NCBI GenBank assembly: GCA_963825575.1
Contig: CAWGUB010000018.1
Span: 62,001-126,000, forward strand
Origin: JAFDBW01 sp963825575
GTDB taxonomy: Bacteria > Desulfobacterota > Desulfuromonadia > Desulfuromonadales > BM103
Direction: 5' to 3'
DNA length: 64,000 nt
Every line of letters begins with the position of its first letter. Within the stretch, counting starts at the first letter, position 1. The position numbers and the translations under genes are program-made. Of the stretch, positions 41,626-50,981 are shown one piece after another. Under the pieces are notes generated by a model. That model saw only the letters and a list, made by a program, of their open reading frames with translations. It made no database searches and was not told the origin of the DNA.

Positions 41626-44310
41626 ATGAGTATATCCAGCAATGTCAGCCCGGAGTGGTTGGAAGAACACTACCAGCTCTGGAAATCCGATCCCGGCCAG
41701 GTGTCACCTGACTGGCAAGCATTTTTTGAAGGCTTCGACCTTGCCCAGCAGGCGCCGGTCACCGATCGCGACCTTGCGGCCAAGAACTCCGCCGTCGACT
41801 CCCTGATCTACCGTTACCGAGACCTCGGCCACCTGCAAGCTTCGACAGACCCCCTCACGACCGAACGAACCGACCACCCCGAACTCAGCCTCGCCGCGTT
41901 CGGATTAACAAAAGCAGACCTGGAACGGACATTCTATCCCCTGCGCTTTCCCCGCCAGAGTGTCACACTAAACGAAATTATTGAACTGCTCGACGAGACC
42001 TACTGTGGCGCAATTGGGGTCGAGTTCATGCATATCCAGGACCCGCACAAGCGGGACTGGCTGAAACAACGCATGGAGGAAAACCGCAATCGGGCGGATT
42101 TCTCCCGCGAAGAGAAGCTCCACATCCTGAAAAAACTCCAGGAGGCGACCCTGTTCGAGGCCTTCCTGCACCGCAAGTTCCTTGGTCAGAAACGCTTCTC
42201 ACTTGAAGGCGGTGAAGTCATCATCCCCCTGCTTGACAGCCTGCTGACCCAGGCGGCGCACAGGGGGGTCAGTGACCTGATCATGGGTATGGCCCACCGT
42301 GGCAGGATCAACGTCCTGGCAAACATTTTCAACAAGCCTCTGGAGAATATTTTCGCCGAGTTCAATGACAATCTGGCGCTGGCTTTCGTCGGCGATGGCG
42401 ATGTCAAATACCACAAGGGCTATTCCTGCGACCGCGAGCTCGAGACCGGGGGGAGTATCCATCTGAGCCTGGCCGCCAACCCGAGCCATCTCGAGGCCGT
42501 CGACCCGGTGGTGATTGGCAAGTGCCGCGCCCGGCATGTCAGTTATGGCCCCGGCGGCAAAAAACGGGTCCTGCCGGTGCTGATCCACGGTGATGCGGCC
42601 TTTGCCGGACAGGGGCTGGTGACGGAAGTGTTGAACCTTTCGCAGATTGACGGTTATCAGTCGGGGGGGACGTTCCACCTGGTCCTTAACAACCAGATCG
42701 GCTTTACTACCTCCCCGGCCCATGCGCGCTCGACTCTCTATGCCACCGATGTGGCGAAAATGCTCATGGTCCCGATCTTCCACGTCAACGGCGAGGATCC
42801 GGAAGCGGTTGTCTACGCGACCAACCTTGCCCTGGAGTATCGCCAGGAATTCGGCGAAGACGTGGTTGTCGAAGTGATTTGTTATCGTCGGCATGGCCAC
42901 AACGAGGGTGACGAGCCGTTTTTCACCCAGCCGCTGATGTACAGCAAGATCCGCAAGCGCCCCCCCCTGCACGAGATTTATGCCGAGCGCCTGATGGCCG
43001 CCGGGATAGCCCGGGAGACCATCGATGAAAGCGCCAGAGTGATCACCAGGCGTCTGGACGAGGCCCTCGAAGGGGGGCCCAAGGCACAGACCGATGTCGG
43101 CTTCCAGGCCAAATGGACAGGTGTCCAGCGCGAATATACTCCGGAAGAACCTGAGACAAAGGTCCCTGCGGAAACCCTGAAAAAACTGGCAACTCGCCTG
43201 GCTCACCTTCCGGAAACCTTCAATGCCCACCCGAAGATCACGCGCATGCTCAAGCGTCGCGAAGAATGTGTCATGGAAGGCGCAGGGATCGACTGGGCCA
43301 ACGCCGAAGCCCTTGCCTTTGCCACGCTGCTCACGGAGAAGACTCCGGTGCGGTTGTCGGGCCAGGACTCGCGCCGCGGGACCTTTAACCAGCGTCATTC
43401 AACCCTGGTCGACCAGAAGACCGGGCAGCTTTACGTCCCCCTCGCCTTCCTGGAAAAGGGCCAGGCCGCGATCCAGATTTATAACAGCATGCTCTCCGAG
43501 GCCGCGGTCCTCGGTCTTGAGTACGGCTACTCGCTGGAAACCCCGCACGGTCTGACGATCTGGGAAGCCCAATTTGGCGACTTCGCCAATGGCGCCCAGG
43601 TCATCATAGACCAGTTCATCGGCGCCAGTAGCACCAAGTGGGACCGGTCAAGCGGACTGGTCATGTTCCTGCCCCACGGCTATGAAGGCCAGGGACCGGA
43701 GCACTCCAGCGCCCGCATCGAACGCTACATGAACCTGTGCGCAGGCAACAACATGCACGTCGTCTACCCGAGCACCCCGGCACAGCTATTCCACCTCCTG
43801 CGCCGCCAGTGCAAGCTTCCGTACCGGCGACCACTCATCGTCTTCACCCCGAAAAGTCTCCTGCGTCTGCCGGCCTGTTCCAGTACGCTCGAGGAACTAA
43901 GCGAGGGTTCTTTCCAGGCGTTCATACCATGTGCTATCCCCGACGACCAGGTAAAGACCCTGTTGCTCTGTAGCGGCAAGATATTCTACGAAATCATGGC
44001 CGCCATCGAGCAGGCCGACCGTAGCGACATCGGCGTCATGCGCGTTGAACAGCTTTATCCGTTGAACGAGGAGAAGCTGCAGGAAATGCTGTCGCGTTAC
44101 AGCCAGGCCACCCGCGTGGCCTGGGTCCAGGAAGAGCCGAAGAACATGGGGCCGTGGCCACACCTGCACACCAGCCTGATTAGGGCCCTGGGAAGAGAAA
44201 CGGAATACTGTGGCCGTCGGCCTGCCTCTGCTCCTGCTGTCGGTTCCCATAGCCGCCATCGAGAAGAGCAGCAACAGATCATTGACAGTGCACTGCACAA
44301 CAAGGACTGA
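41626..44310 (+). CDS. sucA: 2-Oxoglutarate dehydrogenase E1 component (thiamine-diphosphate dependent)
   Basis: 894 residues, the usual E1o size. It decarboxylates 2-oxoglutarate and passes the succinyl group to lipoyl-E2. Family motifs: SPEWLEEHYQLWKSDPGQVSPDW-type N-terminus, MGMAHRGRINVL, FVGDGDVKYHKGYS, HGDAAFAGQGLVTE and the C-terminal SARIERYMNLCAGNNMHVV. AGGGG precedes the ATG at 41626. First gene of the operon E1-E2-E3 with only four bases to E2. Geobacter-type relatives usually use a ferredoxin-linked 2-oxoglutarate oxidoreductase, so this NAD-linked complex is worth noting. Confidence 0.95.
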   Translation: MSISSNVSPEWLEEHYQLWKSDPGQVSPDWQAFFEGFDLAQQAPVTDRDLAAKNSAVDSLIYRYRDLGHLQASTDPLTTERTDHPELSLAAFGLTKADLERTFYPLRFPRQSVTLNEIIELLDETYCGAIGVEFMHIQDPHKRDWLKQRMEENRNRADFSREEKLHILKKLQEATLFEAFLHRKFLGQKRFSLEGGEVIIPLLDSLLTQAAHRGVSDLIMGMAHRGRINVLANIFNKPLENIFAEFNDNLALAFVGDGDVKYHKGYSCDRELETGGSIHLSLAANPSHLEAVDPVVIGKCRARHVSYGPGGKKRVLPVLIHGDAAFAGQGLVTEVLNLSQIDGYQSGGTFHLVLNNQIGFTTSPAHARSTLYATDVAKMLMVPIFHVNGEDPEAVVYATNLALEYRQEFGEDVVVEVICYRRHGHNEGDEPFFTQPLMYSKIRKRPPLHEIYAERLMAAGIARETIDESARVITRRLDEALEGGPKAQTDVGFQAKWTGVQREYTPEEPETKVPAETLKKLATRLAHLPETFNAHPKITRMLKRREECVMEGAGIDWANAEALAFATLLTEKTPVRLSGQDSRRGTFNQRHSTLVDQKTGQLYVPLAFLEKGQAAIQIYNSMLSEAAVLGLEYGYSLETPHGLTIWEAQFGDFANGAQVIIDQFIGASSTKWDRSSGLVMFLPHGYEGQGPEHSSARIERYMNLCAGNNMHVVYPSTPAQLFHLLRRQCKLPYRRPLIVFTPKSLLRLPACSSTLEELSEGSFQAFIPCAIPDDQVKTLLLCSGKIFYEIMAAIEQADRSDIGVMRVEQLYPLNEEKLQEMLSRYSQATRVAWVQEEPKNMGPWPHLHTSLIRALGRETEYCGRRPASAPAVGSHSRHREEQQQIIDSALHNKD

Positions 44311-44314
44311 ATAA

Positions 44315-45553
44315 ATGGAGATAAAAATCCCTGAAGTCGGCGAATCGATCCTCGAAGCCCTGGTTGCCAACTGGATGAAGGAAGATGGCGCCGCTGTCGC
44401 CAAGGACGAGATCATTTGCGAGTTGGAGACCGACAAAATCAATGTCGAGTTGAATGCCGAGGCCTCCGGCATCCTGCACATCGTCGTCCCGGTCGGCGAG
44501 ACGGTGCCAATCGGCACTGTAATTGCCACCATTGAAGAAGGCGAGATCCCCGCGAAAGCAGCGACTGAGCCGGCAACAGAGCAACCTCCCGCAGTGCCAG
44601 AGAAAGAGCCGACTGCGGCAACAGAGGAGCAGACGGCCTCCGCCCCTGTCAATCCGGCGGCGCGCCAAAAGGCTGCAGAGCGCGGCATCGATCTCGACAA
44701 GGTGGCCGGCAGCGGTCGCGGCGGCAGAGTCATCCTCGACGATGTCCTTGCCGATGCCAAGCCCGCCAAGCCGTTACAGCCGATCCAGAAAGAACAAGGT
44801 GAACAGCAAGCACCGAAAGACCAACCGGCCGCTACTGTAGCAGCAGATGACGGCCGGCCGGTAACCCGTCAGGTCATGACGCCGATTCGTCAGAGAATCG
44901 CCGCGCGCCTGTTGCAGGCGCGCCAGCAGACTGCCATGCTGACGACTTTCAACGAAGCAGACATGTCGTGGGTGAAGAGGCTGCGCGGCCGCCACCAGGA
45001 GCATTTCACCAAGAGACATGGCATCAAGCTCGGCATGATGTCGTTCTTCGTCAAAGCCAGCATCGAGGCCCTTAAGCAATATCCGGCGGTGAATGCCCGC
45101 ATCGATGGCACTGACGTTGTCTACCATCACTATTATGATATCGGCATAGCCGTCGGCACGGAGCGCGGGCTGGTGGTCCCGGTCCTGCGTGATGCAGATC
45201 AACTGACCTTCGCCGAGATCGAGCAGCAGATCGCCGACCTCGCTGCCAAGGCCAATGCCCGCAAGCTGACCCTTGCTGACCTCGAGGGCGGCACATTCAC
45301 CATCACCAACGGCGGCATTTACGGGTCGCTGCTGAGTACGCCAATCATCAACCCGCCGCAATGTGGAGTCCTCGGCATGCACTCAATCCAGGACCGTCCG
45401 GTGGTCATCGACGGTGAGATCGTTATCCGTCCAATCATGAATCTGGCTTTGAGCTACGATCATCGCCTGATCGACGGCCGCGAAGCAGTCGGTTTCCTCA
45501 AGCTCATCAAGGAATACATAGAAGACCCCTCAGAGTTGTTCCTTGAGCTTTAA
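44315..45553 (+). CDS. sucB: Dihydrolipoyllysine-residue succinyltransferase (E2 of 2-oxoglutarate dehydrogenase)
   Basis: 412 residues with one lipoyl domain (1-75, lipoylated Lys41 in ELETDKINVEL), an alanine/proline/glutamate-rich linker, a peripheral subunit-binding domain (about 110-145, RQKAAERGIDLDKVAGSGRGGRV) and the acyltransferase core with SYDHRLIDG, whose His is catalytic. Transfers succinyl to CoA and is the core of the complex. AAGGA precedes the ATG. The linker is shorter than in two-lipoyl E2 proteins. Confidence 0.95.
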   Translation: MEIKIPEVGESILEALVANWMKEDGAAVAKDEIICELETDKINVELNAEASGILHIVVPVGETVPIGTVIATIEEGEIPAKAATEPATEQPPAVPEKEPTAATEEQTASAPVNPAARQKAAERGIDLDKVAGSGRGGRVILDDVLADAKPAKPLQPIQKEQGEQQAPKDQPAATVAADDGRPVTRQVMTPIRQRIAARLLQARQQTAMLTTFNEADMSWVKRLRGRHQEHFTKRHGIKLGMMSFFVKASIEALKQYPAVNARIDGTDVVYHHYYDIGIAVGTERGLVVPVLRDADQLTFAEIEQQIADLAAKANARKLTLADLEGGTFTITNGGIYGSLLSTPIINPPQCGVLGMHSIQDRPVVIDGEIVIRPIMNLALSYDHRLIDGREAVGFLKLIKEYIEDPSELFLEL

Positions 45554-45609
45554 TTGATTTTCCGCGTTTCGCACTTCGCGTTTCGCGCTTCTGATTTGCG
45601 GAGCAAATT

Positions 45610-47019
45610 ATGAGTAATGTTTATGACCTGATCGTCATCGGCGGCGGCCCCGGCGGCTATGTTGCAGCAATCCGTGCAGCCCAACTCGGCTCTTCCGTGG
45701 CTGTCATCGAGAAGCGCAACGCCCTTGGCGGCACCTGCCTCAACGAGGGATGCATCCCGAGCAAGGCGCTGCTGGATTCGAGCGAGCTCTTTGTTCAGGC
45801 CCGCGACAAGTTCGCAGGGCACGGCATCCTGGTGGACCCGCCTGCCCTGGACCTGGGCAAGATGATGCAGCGCAAGGAAGAGATCATCACCCGACTGACT
45901 CGCGGCATTGCCAGCCTGTTCAAGAAGCACAAGATCACCCTGGTCACCGGCACCGGTCGACTCGGCGCCCCATCGACCGACGGCTCCCAGACAGTTATTG
46001 CAACAACCGAAGCAGGGGAGCAGGCCCTGCAGGGCAAGCGCGTCCTGCTGGCGACCGGCAGCGTCGCCGTCGACATCCCCAGCCTCCCCCAGGACGGCAA
46101 CCAGGTTGGCCAGGCCCGTGACGCGCTTGGCTACGACTCGGTCCCGGAGCACCTGGTCGTGATCGGTGGCGGCTATATCGGTCTGGAGCTCGGCTCGGTC
46201 TGGTTGCGGCTCGGCGCGAAAGTCACCGTAGTGGAAATGCTTGAGACGATGCTGCCCGGCACTGACCAGGAAGTCACCGAAGCGCTGCTGAAGAGCCTGC
46301 AGAAACAGGGGATGACCATTCATGTCGGCACCAGGGTCGCCAGCATGGAAACCAGTGACAGCGGCATCACCCTCAAGCTGGAAGGCAAGGCTGAACAAAC
46401 CCTCACCTGCGACAAGGTGCTGGTCGCAGCCGGCCGCAAACCATGCACTGACGGCCTGGCTCTCGACAAGGCGGGCGTCAAGCTCGATGAGACCGGACGC
46501 ATCCTCGTCGACGACAACTACCAGACCAGTGCAGCGAATATCTACGCTATCGGCGATCTGATCCACGGCCCGATGCTTGCCCACAAGGCGATGGACGAAG
46601 GTGTTGTCTTCGCCGAGCGCCTCGCCGGAGAACACCCTGCTGTCGACTACAACCTGATCCCGGGGGTTGTCTACACCCACCCTGAGGCTGCGTCGATTGG
46701 ACCCTCTGAAGGGCAGCTCAAAGATCAGGGGATACCTTACAAGGTCGGTCGCTTCTCCTTCATGGCAAGTGGTCGCGCCCGCGCCATGGACAATGTCGAC
46801 GGCTTCGTCAAGGTCCTGGCCAACCCGGACAGCGGCCGGATTCTCGGCGTGCACATCATCGGCCCCTGCGCTTCGGAACTGATCAGTGAAGCGGTTACCG
46901 TCATGTCCTTCGGCGGCAGCATCGAGGATGTGGCGCTGACCATGCACGCCCACCCGACCCTTAGCGAGGCCTTCAAAGAAGCAGCGCTCGGCGCATTTGG
47001 CAAGGCCGTGCATGGATGA
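45610..47019 (+). CDS. lpdA: Dihydrolipoyl dehydrogenase (E3)
   Basis: 469 residues. FAD-binding GGGPGGYVAAIRAAQLG, redox disulfide GTCLNEGCIPSK, NAD-binding GGGYIGLELGSVW, and C-terminal dimer motif HAHPTLSEAFKEA with the catalytic His. Reoxidises the lipoyl group on E2 using NAD+. GGAG lies seven bases upstream of the ATG, in a 56-base gap that itself holds a TTCGC-type simple repeat. Last gene of the complex operon; a hairpin terminator follows. Confidence 0.95.
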   Translation: MSNVYDLIVIGGGPGGYVAAIRAAQLGSSVAVIEKRNALGGTCLNEGCIPSKALLDSSELFVQARDKFAGHGILVDPPALDLGKMMQRKEEIITRLTRGIASLFKKHKITLVTGTGRLGAPSTDGSQTVIATTEAGEQALQGKRVLLATGSVAVDIPSLPQDGNQVGQARDALGYDSVPEHLVVIGGGYIGLELGSVWLRLGAKVTVVEMLETMLPGTDQEVTEALLKSLQKQGMTIHVGTRVASMETSDSGITLKLEGKAEQTLTCDKVLVAAGRKPCTDGLALDKAGVKLDETGRILVDDNYQTSAANIYAIGDLIHGPMLAHKAMDEGVVFAERLAGEHPAVDYNLIPGVVYTHPEAASIGPSEGQLKDQGIPYKVGRFSFMASGRARAMDNVDGFVKVLANPDSGRILGVHIIGPCASELISEAVTVMSFGGSIEDVALTMHAHPTLSEAFKEAALGAFGKAVHG

Positions 47020-47073
47020 TTAATCAGCGGCCACTGATTGATCCTTGTGCTGCATCTGATTTTTGCGGAACTG

Positions 47074-47110
47074 ATGGCCATCCGGTTTTATTGCCGGGTG
47101 GCCATTATTT
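47074..47110 (+). terminator. Terminator of the 2-oxoglutarate dehydrogenase operon
   Basis: TGGCCATCCGG (47075-47085) pairs with CCGGGTGGCCA (47094-47104) with one T-G wobble, followed by TTATTTG. Confidence 0.7.
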
Positions 47111-47162
47111 GTTCCAGCAGGGGTGGCATCTCTCCCGGAATTTTCGAGCGCAATGAGACAAC

Positions 47163-48104
47163 ATGAACTCCGATAACAGCCTGAAAATCCGCAGAGTCAC
47201 ATTTATTGGTCTGTTCCTGCTGACGGCGCTGCCGATGGTCACTTCACCTGTGGCCCTGGTGGCGGGTTTCATTTTCAGCTTTTTCATCGGCAACCCGCTC
47301 CCTGATCAGACCTCCAGGGCAAGCAAGGGCCTGCTCAAACTCTCGGTGATCGGCCTCGGCTTCGGCATTAATTTCAACGAGGTCATCGAAGTCGGGACCA
47401 GTTCCCTGTTGCTCACCCTGATCAGCATCACGGCAGTCATCGGCCTGGGAGAAATCCTCGGTCGGGCCATGAAAGTCCCGTCAAATACCCGAACGCTGGT
47501 TGCGTTCGGCACCGCAATCTGTGGCGGTAGCGCGATCGCCGCGATGGCCCCGGTTATCAAGGCCAAGGACCAGGAAATTGCTGTTTCCCTGGCAACCGTA
47601 TTCACCCTGAACGCTGTCGCCCTGGTCCTCTTCCCGCCACTTGGTCAGCTGTTTACCCTGAGCCAGCAGCAATTCGGCCTGTGGGCCGCTCTGGCGATTC
47701 ACGACACCAGCAGCGTTGTCGGGGCCGCCGCATCGTATGGCGCCGCAGCACTGGCGATCGGCACAACCGTCAAGCTGACCAGAGCGCTCTGGATTGCACC
47801 TTGCACCCTGGCCGCAAGTGTTTTGCTCAAATCCGGAGAAAGAACCGGAATCCCGCTTTTTATCATCGGCTTCATAGCCGCTGCTTTCATCAGTTCCGGG
47901 CTGCCTGCATTTGATTCTCTGTGGCATATCTTGCATGTCATCGCCAAACAGGTCCTGGTCATGACACTGTTTCTGATCGGTGCAGGATTGACCAGGAAAG
48001 TTCTGGCCCAGGTGGGGTTGAAACCTCTGCTGCTGGGGATATTACTCTGGGTTGTGGTCAGTGTGACAACCCTCGGTTTGATCATGGGGGATTATATTCG
48101 ATAA
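47163..48104 (+). CDS. YeiH-family putative sulfate/anion exporter
   Basis: 313-residue polytopic inner-membrane protein with about ten helices. The family signature GTAICGGSAIAAMAPVIKAKDQEIAVSLATVFTLNAVAL and HDTSSVVGAAASYG are clear (UPF0324/YeiH). Predicted to export sulfate or related anions; evidence for the transported ion is weak in the family. The start has only a modest purine stretch before it. It stands alone between two hairpin terminators. Confidence 0.85.
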   Translation: MNSDNSLKIRRVTFIGLFLLTALPMVTSPVALVAGFIFSFFIGNPLPDQTSRASKGLLKLSVIGLGFGINFNEVIEVGTSSLLLTLISITAVIGLGEILGRAMKVPSNTRTLVAFGTAICGGSAIAAMAPVIKAKDQEIAVSLATVFTLNAVALVLFPPLGQLFTLSQQQFGLWAALAIHDTSSVVGAAASYGAAALAIGTTVKLTRALWIAPCTLAASVLLKSGERTGIPLFIIGFIAAAFISSGLPAFDSLWHILHVIAKQVLVMTLFLIGAGLTRKVLAQVGLKPLLLGILLWVVVSVTTLGLIMGDYIR

Positions 48105-48151
48105 GCCGAAGGGATTAGTCTCGGCGGTACGGTCTCGTCAAAAACAAAATT

Positions 48152-48185
48152 ACGGCCACCCGGAGTGACTGCCGGGTGGCCGTTT
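48152..48185. terminator. Bidirectional terminator between yeiH and a small membrane-protein gene
   Basis: ACGGCCACCCGG (48152-48163) and CCGGGTGGCCGT (48172-48183), perfect 12-bp stem; TTTCTGTTT follows on the plus strand and AATTTTGTTTTT on the minus strand. Serves the converging genes on both sides. Confidence 0.8.
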
Positions 48186-48214
48186 CTGTTTGCACGGTTT
48201 TTGTGAATGGATGG

Positions 48215-48529
48215 TTACTTGTTCAAGGGGTTACGTCTCAATTCAGGCATCGCCATCGAAACCACCAGGGTCGCCAGGATTATAGCACTGATTACCGAGG
48301 CCACGAGGACGAGCACGAAGCCGTTCATAAAGTAGCTGTACAGGACCACAAAACCGAAAAAATAGACTGCTATTGCAGCCGGTACACTCTCAGTGAGGGT
48401 TTGTCTTTTAACTTCAGGGCTCTCCTTGAAGGCACATTTCCTGCCACAGAGCCAGCTTATTCTCGTGCCGTAAAGCAGGCTAACCGTAACGGTCACAAAA
48501 CAGACCATCCCACTCATTGCTTCAAACAT
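48215..48529 (-). CDS. Small membrane protein of unknown function
   Basis: 104 residues, two to three hydrophobic segments: MSGMVCFVTVTVSLLY at the start, AAIAVYFFGFVVLYSYF and VLVLVASVISAIILATLVV. No known family recognised. ATG 48529 with AGAGGTG upstream; the frame is open 21 more codons upstream without a site. Ends near the bidirectional terminator at 48152-48185. Confidence 0.6.
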   Translation of the reverse strand: MFEAMSGMVCFVTVTVSLLYGTRISWLCGRKCAFKESPEVKRQTLTESVPAAIAVYFFGFVVLYSYFMNGFVLVLVASVISAIILATLVVSMAMPELRRNPLNK

Positions 48530-48858
48530 CTTACACCTCTGATTACCATTATAACGGATGGCTTGCCAAGGACAAGGGCGCCACACTAGCACGAAATAAA
48601 CGGGTTAACATACTAAAATAAAAAACCGCCATGACATGCAAAAGAAACAAACTGAAAAGGGCTCTCGTACAAGGTTAATCAATGAACTACCCCGCAGCAA
48701 GCTACGGGGTAGTTGACCGTCTTTGTGATTAAACTCATATGAAAATCGAAACGACGCTTTTCCTGTTGCCACCACTTACGCCAAAGAGACCGGCGAAAAA
48801 GATCAGCAGAAAACGCCTTTCATGACTTCCGGGGCCGTCGACCGCAAGACCTCATCCC
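48530..48858. other. Gene-free gap with one hairpin
   Basis: 329 bases between the small membrane-protein gene and the LOG-family gene. AACTACCCCG (48685-48694) and CGGGGTAGTT (48705-48714) make a 10-bp stem; no long T-run follows, but on the minus strand it could end the LOG-gene transcript. No other feature is visible. Confidence 0.45.
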
Positions 48859-49887
48859 TTAAAAGGAATTCAACCTGCGCAGGAACGCCTTGAGCAGACC
48901 ATAGTTGCGCCGATTGAACTGGAAGACCAGGCGCGGCAGGTCAACAAGGTCGGGCTGGTCCTGTTCTGCCGGTAAAGCACCGGTCAACTCAAGGTGACTT
49001 CCAGGCTCTATAATTTCGCTGAACTCCTCTTCAAGCACAGCCAGGTTCGCCGCGCTCAACGACTTGTTAAGACGGATAACATAGGTTGATCCGACCCATC
49101 TGCTGGAGTGATAGTTCCGGTAAAAATCATCGATGATCTGTGCTGCCTCGAAGGGATCGCGGGTGATCGTGAAAAGGCTGAAATCCTCTCCAGAGATCAG
49201 GCCGCGTTTCAGCATGACTTTTTTTACAAATTCGAGCCACGGTTCCCAGTAGCTGCCATCATCGTCATCAATCAGAACCAGGGGAATAGGCGGGTTCTTA
49301 CCGGTCTGCACCAGGGTCAGGGTTTCCATGGCCTCATCCAGCGTTCCAAAACCACCAGGGAAGAGGGCCACCGCGTCAGCTTCTTTCAAAAAAGCCACTT
49401 TCCGGTTGAAAAAATACTGGTAGGTGATGGTATGGCCGCTGTTTTCCATGACCGGGTTGGTCCCCTGCTCAAAGGGCAGTCGGATATTCACGGCGAAGGA
49501 ATTGTCGGCACCTGCACCCTCGTTGCCCGCCTGCATTATGCCAGGGCCACCGCCGGTAATCACCATGTAGCCGAGACGGACCAGCTGACGGGAAAAGACC
49601 ACGCATTTTTTATAGCTCTCCTCGCTCGGTGCAGTACGTGCCGAACCGAAGATCGTCACCTTCTTGCGCTCGCGATAGGGGCTGAACATCTTGCTGGTGT
49701 AGCGCATCTCCTTCATGGTTGAACGCAACATCTTCAGGTCAGCAAGATAATCGTTTTCCTGCCCGGTTTTGAGGGCACTGATGACCATCTCCCGGATGAT
49801 CTCCGGGTGGTGCACTTCGGCCATCGACAGGATCTCCTCGATCAGCGCGTCGAGGGGGCCATTGGTTTTCTTGAAGCTGATTTCCAT
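48859..49887 (-). CDS. LOG-family (TIGR00730-type) Rossmann-fold protein
   Basis: 342 residues. Nucleotide-binding fold with VTIFGSARTAPSE, ITGGGPGIMQAGNEGA and the LOG/lysine-decarboxylase-like motif PGGFGTLDE. LOG proteins release cytokinin-type bases from nucleotides or cleave other nucleoside 5'-monophosphates; some are housekeeping nucleosidases. Extra sequence of about 90 residues at the N-terminus and about 80 at the C-terminus makes it longer than plant LOG (about 215). A perfect TATAAT precedes it on the minus strand (49915-49920). Assignment to family is good, substrate is not. Confidence 0.8.
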   Translation of the reverse strand: MEISFKKTNGPLDALIEEILSMAEVHHPEIIREMVISALKTGQENDYLADLKMLRSTMKEMRYTSKMFSPYRERKKVTIFGSARTAPSEESYKKCVVFSRQLVRLGYMVITGGGPGIMQAGNEGAGADNSFAVNIRLPFEQGTNPVMENSGHTITYQYFFNRKVAFLKEADAVALFPGGFGTLDEAMETLTLVQTGKNPPIPLVLIDDDDGSYWEPWLEFVKKVMLKRGLISGEDFSLFTITRDPFEAAQIIDDFYRNYHSSRWVGSTYVIRLNKSLSAANLAVLEEEFSEIIEPGSHLELTGALPAEQDQPDLVDLPRLVFQFNRRNYGLLKAFLRRLNSF

Positions 49888-49914
49888 AGCTGAATCCTTG
49901 CAGGGGTTTGAGAA

Positions 49915-49920
49915 ATTATA
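49915..49920 (-). promoter_or_regulatory. Minus-10 box TATAAT before the LOG-family gene
   Basis: TATAAT on the minus strand 28 bases before ATG 49887. No convincing -35 partner was found, so this is only a candidate. Confidence 0.35.
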
Positions 49921-49930
49921 CTATCACGAC

Positions 49931-50479
49931 TCAACGATTTGAGATGAGAATTTGTCCATCACCGAGGTTTCCCAAAGCGATCCATAATCCTCGTAAGCTT
50001 GCAACCGGATAGCGATCTACGACAGCTTGGTATTCCTGGCGCAGTTGCCGATCCAGGAGACGCAGCTGTTGCCGGTCTTCCTCAGAGAGGTTTTCCTCTA
50101 TCTGCTCACAAAAGAAGGTAATGCAGTTATAGGGACGGCGGGCGACCGGCAGGCGGCAGCCCGACTCAGCGAGATACGGACAGGTCTTGCCAGGATCAGG
50201 CACAGGAGGCTCCTCATCCACAAGCAGATAGGCCAGGAGATTGGTCAGCGTCACGTGGTGTCGACCACAACCGCAGCAAGCTCCATCACATTCGGCACAC
50301 GCCCGCACGCCCCCGGCCGCCCGGAAGAGGGTGTCCAGGTCCATCTGGATTGAGGCAATCGCGTCGAGCCGGTCTCTGAGCCATTGCCGGTCCACCTCTT
50401 CGAGTGCACCCAGTTCACCCTTAAGTTTTTGCAACAGTGCAGGCCAATCGGCGGGATCGATCTTCTGCTCTCTGGTCAT
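49931..50479 (-). CDS. YkgJ-like cysteine-cluster protein
   Basis: 182 residues, soluble. Cysteine clusters CAECDGACCGCG (about 61-72) and CPYLAESGC with CITFFC at about 100-125 match the YkgJ/zinc-iron-chelating cysteine family; such proteins bind Zn or Fe and appear in several housekeeping roles. The N- and C-terminal parts are helical and charged. An RNase P gene starts 82 bases upstream on the same strand. Confidence 0.75.
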   Translation of the reverse strand: MTREQKIDPADWPALLQKLKGELGALEEVDRQWLRDRLDAIASIQMDLDTLFRAAGGVRACAECDGACCGCGRHHVTLTNLLAYLLVDEEPPVPDPGKTCPYLAESGCRLPVARRPYNCITFFCEQIEENLSEEDRQQLRLLDRQLRQEYQAVVDRYPVASLRGLWIALGNLGDGQILISNR

Positions 50480-50560
50480 AACGGGACGAAATCCAAGAAA
50501 GAAGCGGCACCGGGATATCCTGGTACCGCTGGACCCTGCTCATCGAGACAGGATGATTAA

Positions 50561-50964
50561 GTGGTCGGAGAGAACCGTAAGCCGGGTTCTGTTCCCCGCA
50601 GCAGTTGCCCGCGACGAGGTGACGATCATTCCTCTAGGACCACCGTTGCCGGTGGCCTCAAGCAGCCTGACCCGGGAGCCTCGAACGGGCCGTTCTCAAA
50701 TACTCCCCTATTTGGCCTTGCTCCGGATGGGGTTTACCGAGCTGCCGACGTCACCGCCGACACTGGTGAGCTCTTGCCTCACCCTTTCACCCTTACCACG
50801 CCGCGGCCGAGCCCCGGCGGGCGGTCTACTCTCTGTGGCACTTTCCCTGGGGTCACCCCCGGTCCCCGTTAAGGACCATCCTGCCCTGTGGAGCCCGGAC
50901 TTTCCTCCCCCCGCTTTCGCACAAGGCTCCAGCAGGCGGCGATCGCCTGGTTTTCTCCGACCAC
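50561..50964 (-). ncRNA. rnpB: RNase P RNA (class A)
   Basis: About 404 nt catalytic RNA that trims the 5' ends of tRNA precursors. The minus strand begins GTGGTCGGAGAAAACC and ends GGTTCTCTCCGACCAC, the P1 pairing. The universal GGAGGAAAGTCCGGGCTCC block, the GAGGCAAGAGCTCACC-like segment, the ACAGAGAGTAGACCGCC stretch and the AGAACCCGGCTTACGG 3' block are all present. It starts 17 bases after the stop codon of the zinc-ribbon gene, so it could be read in the same transcript. Confidence 0.96.
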
Positions 50965-50981
50965 ATTTCAGTGTTCTGTTA

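Noticed and set aside
42199..43398. Long open frame antisense to the E1 gene
   Set aside because: Shadow of a GC-rich gene; E1 on the plus strand is unmistakable and this frame matches no family.
45550..47013. Long open frame antisense to the E3 gene
   Set aside because: Almost exactly mirrors lpdA; no domain and no start site.
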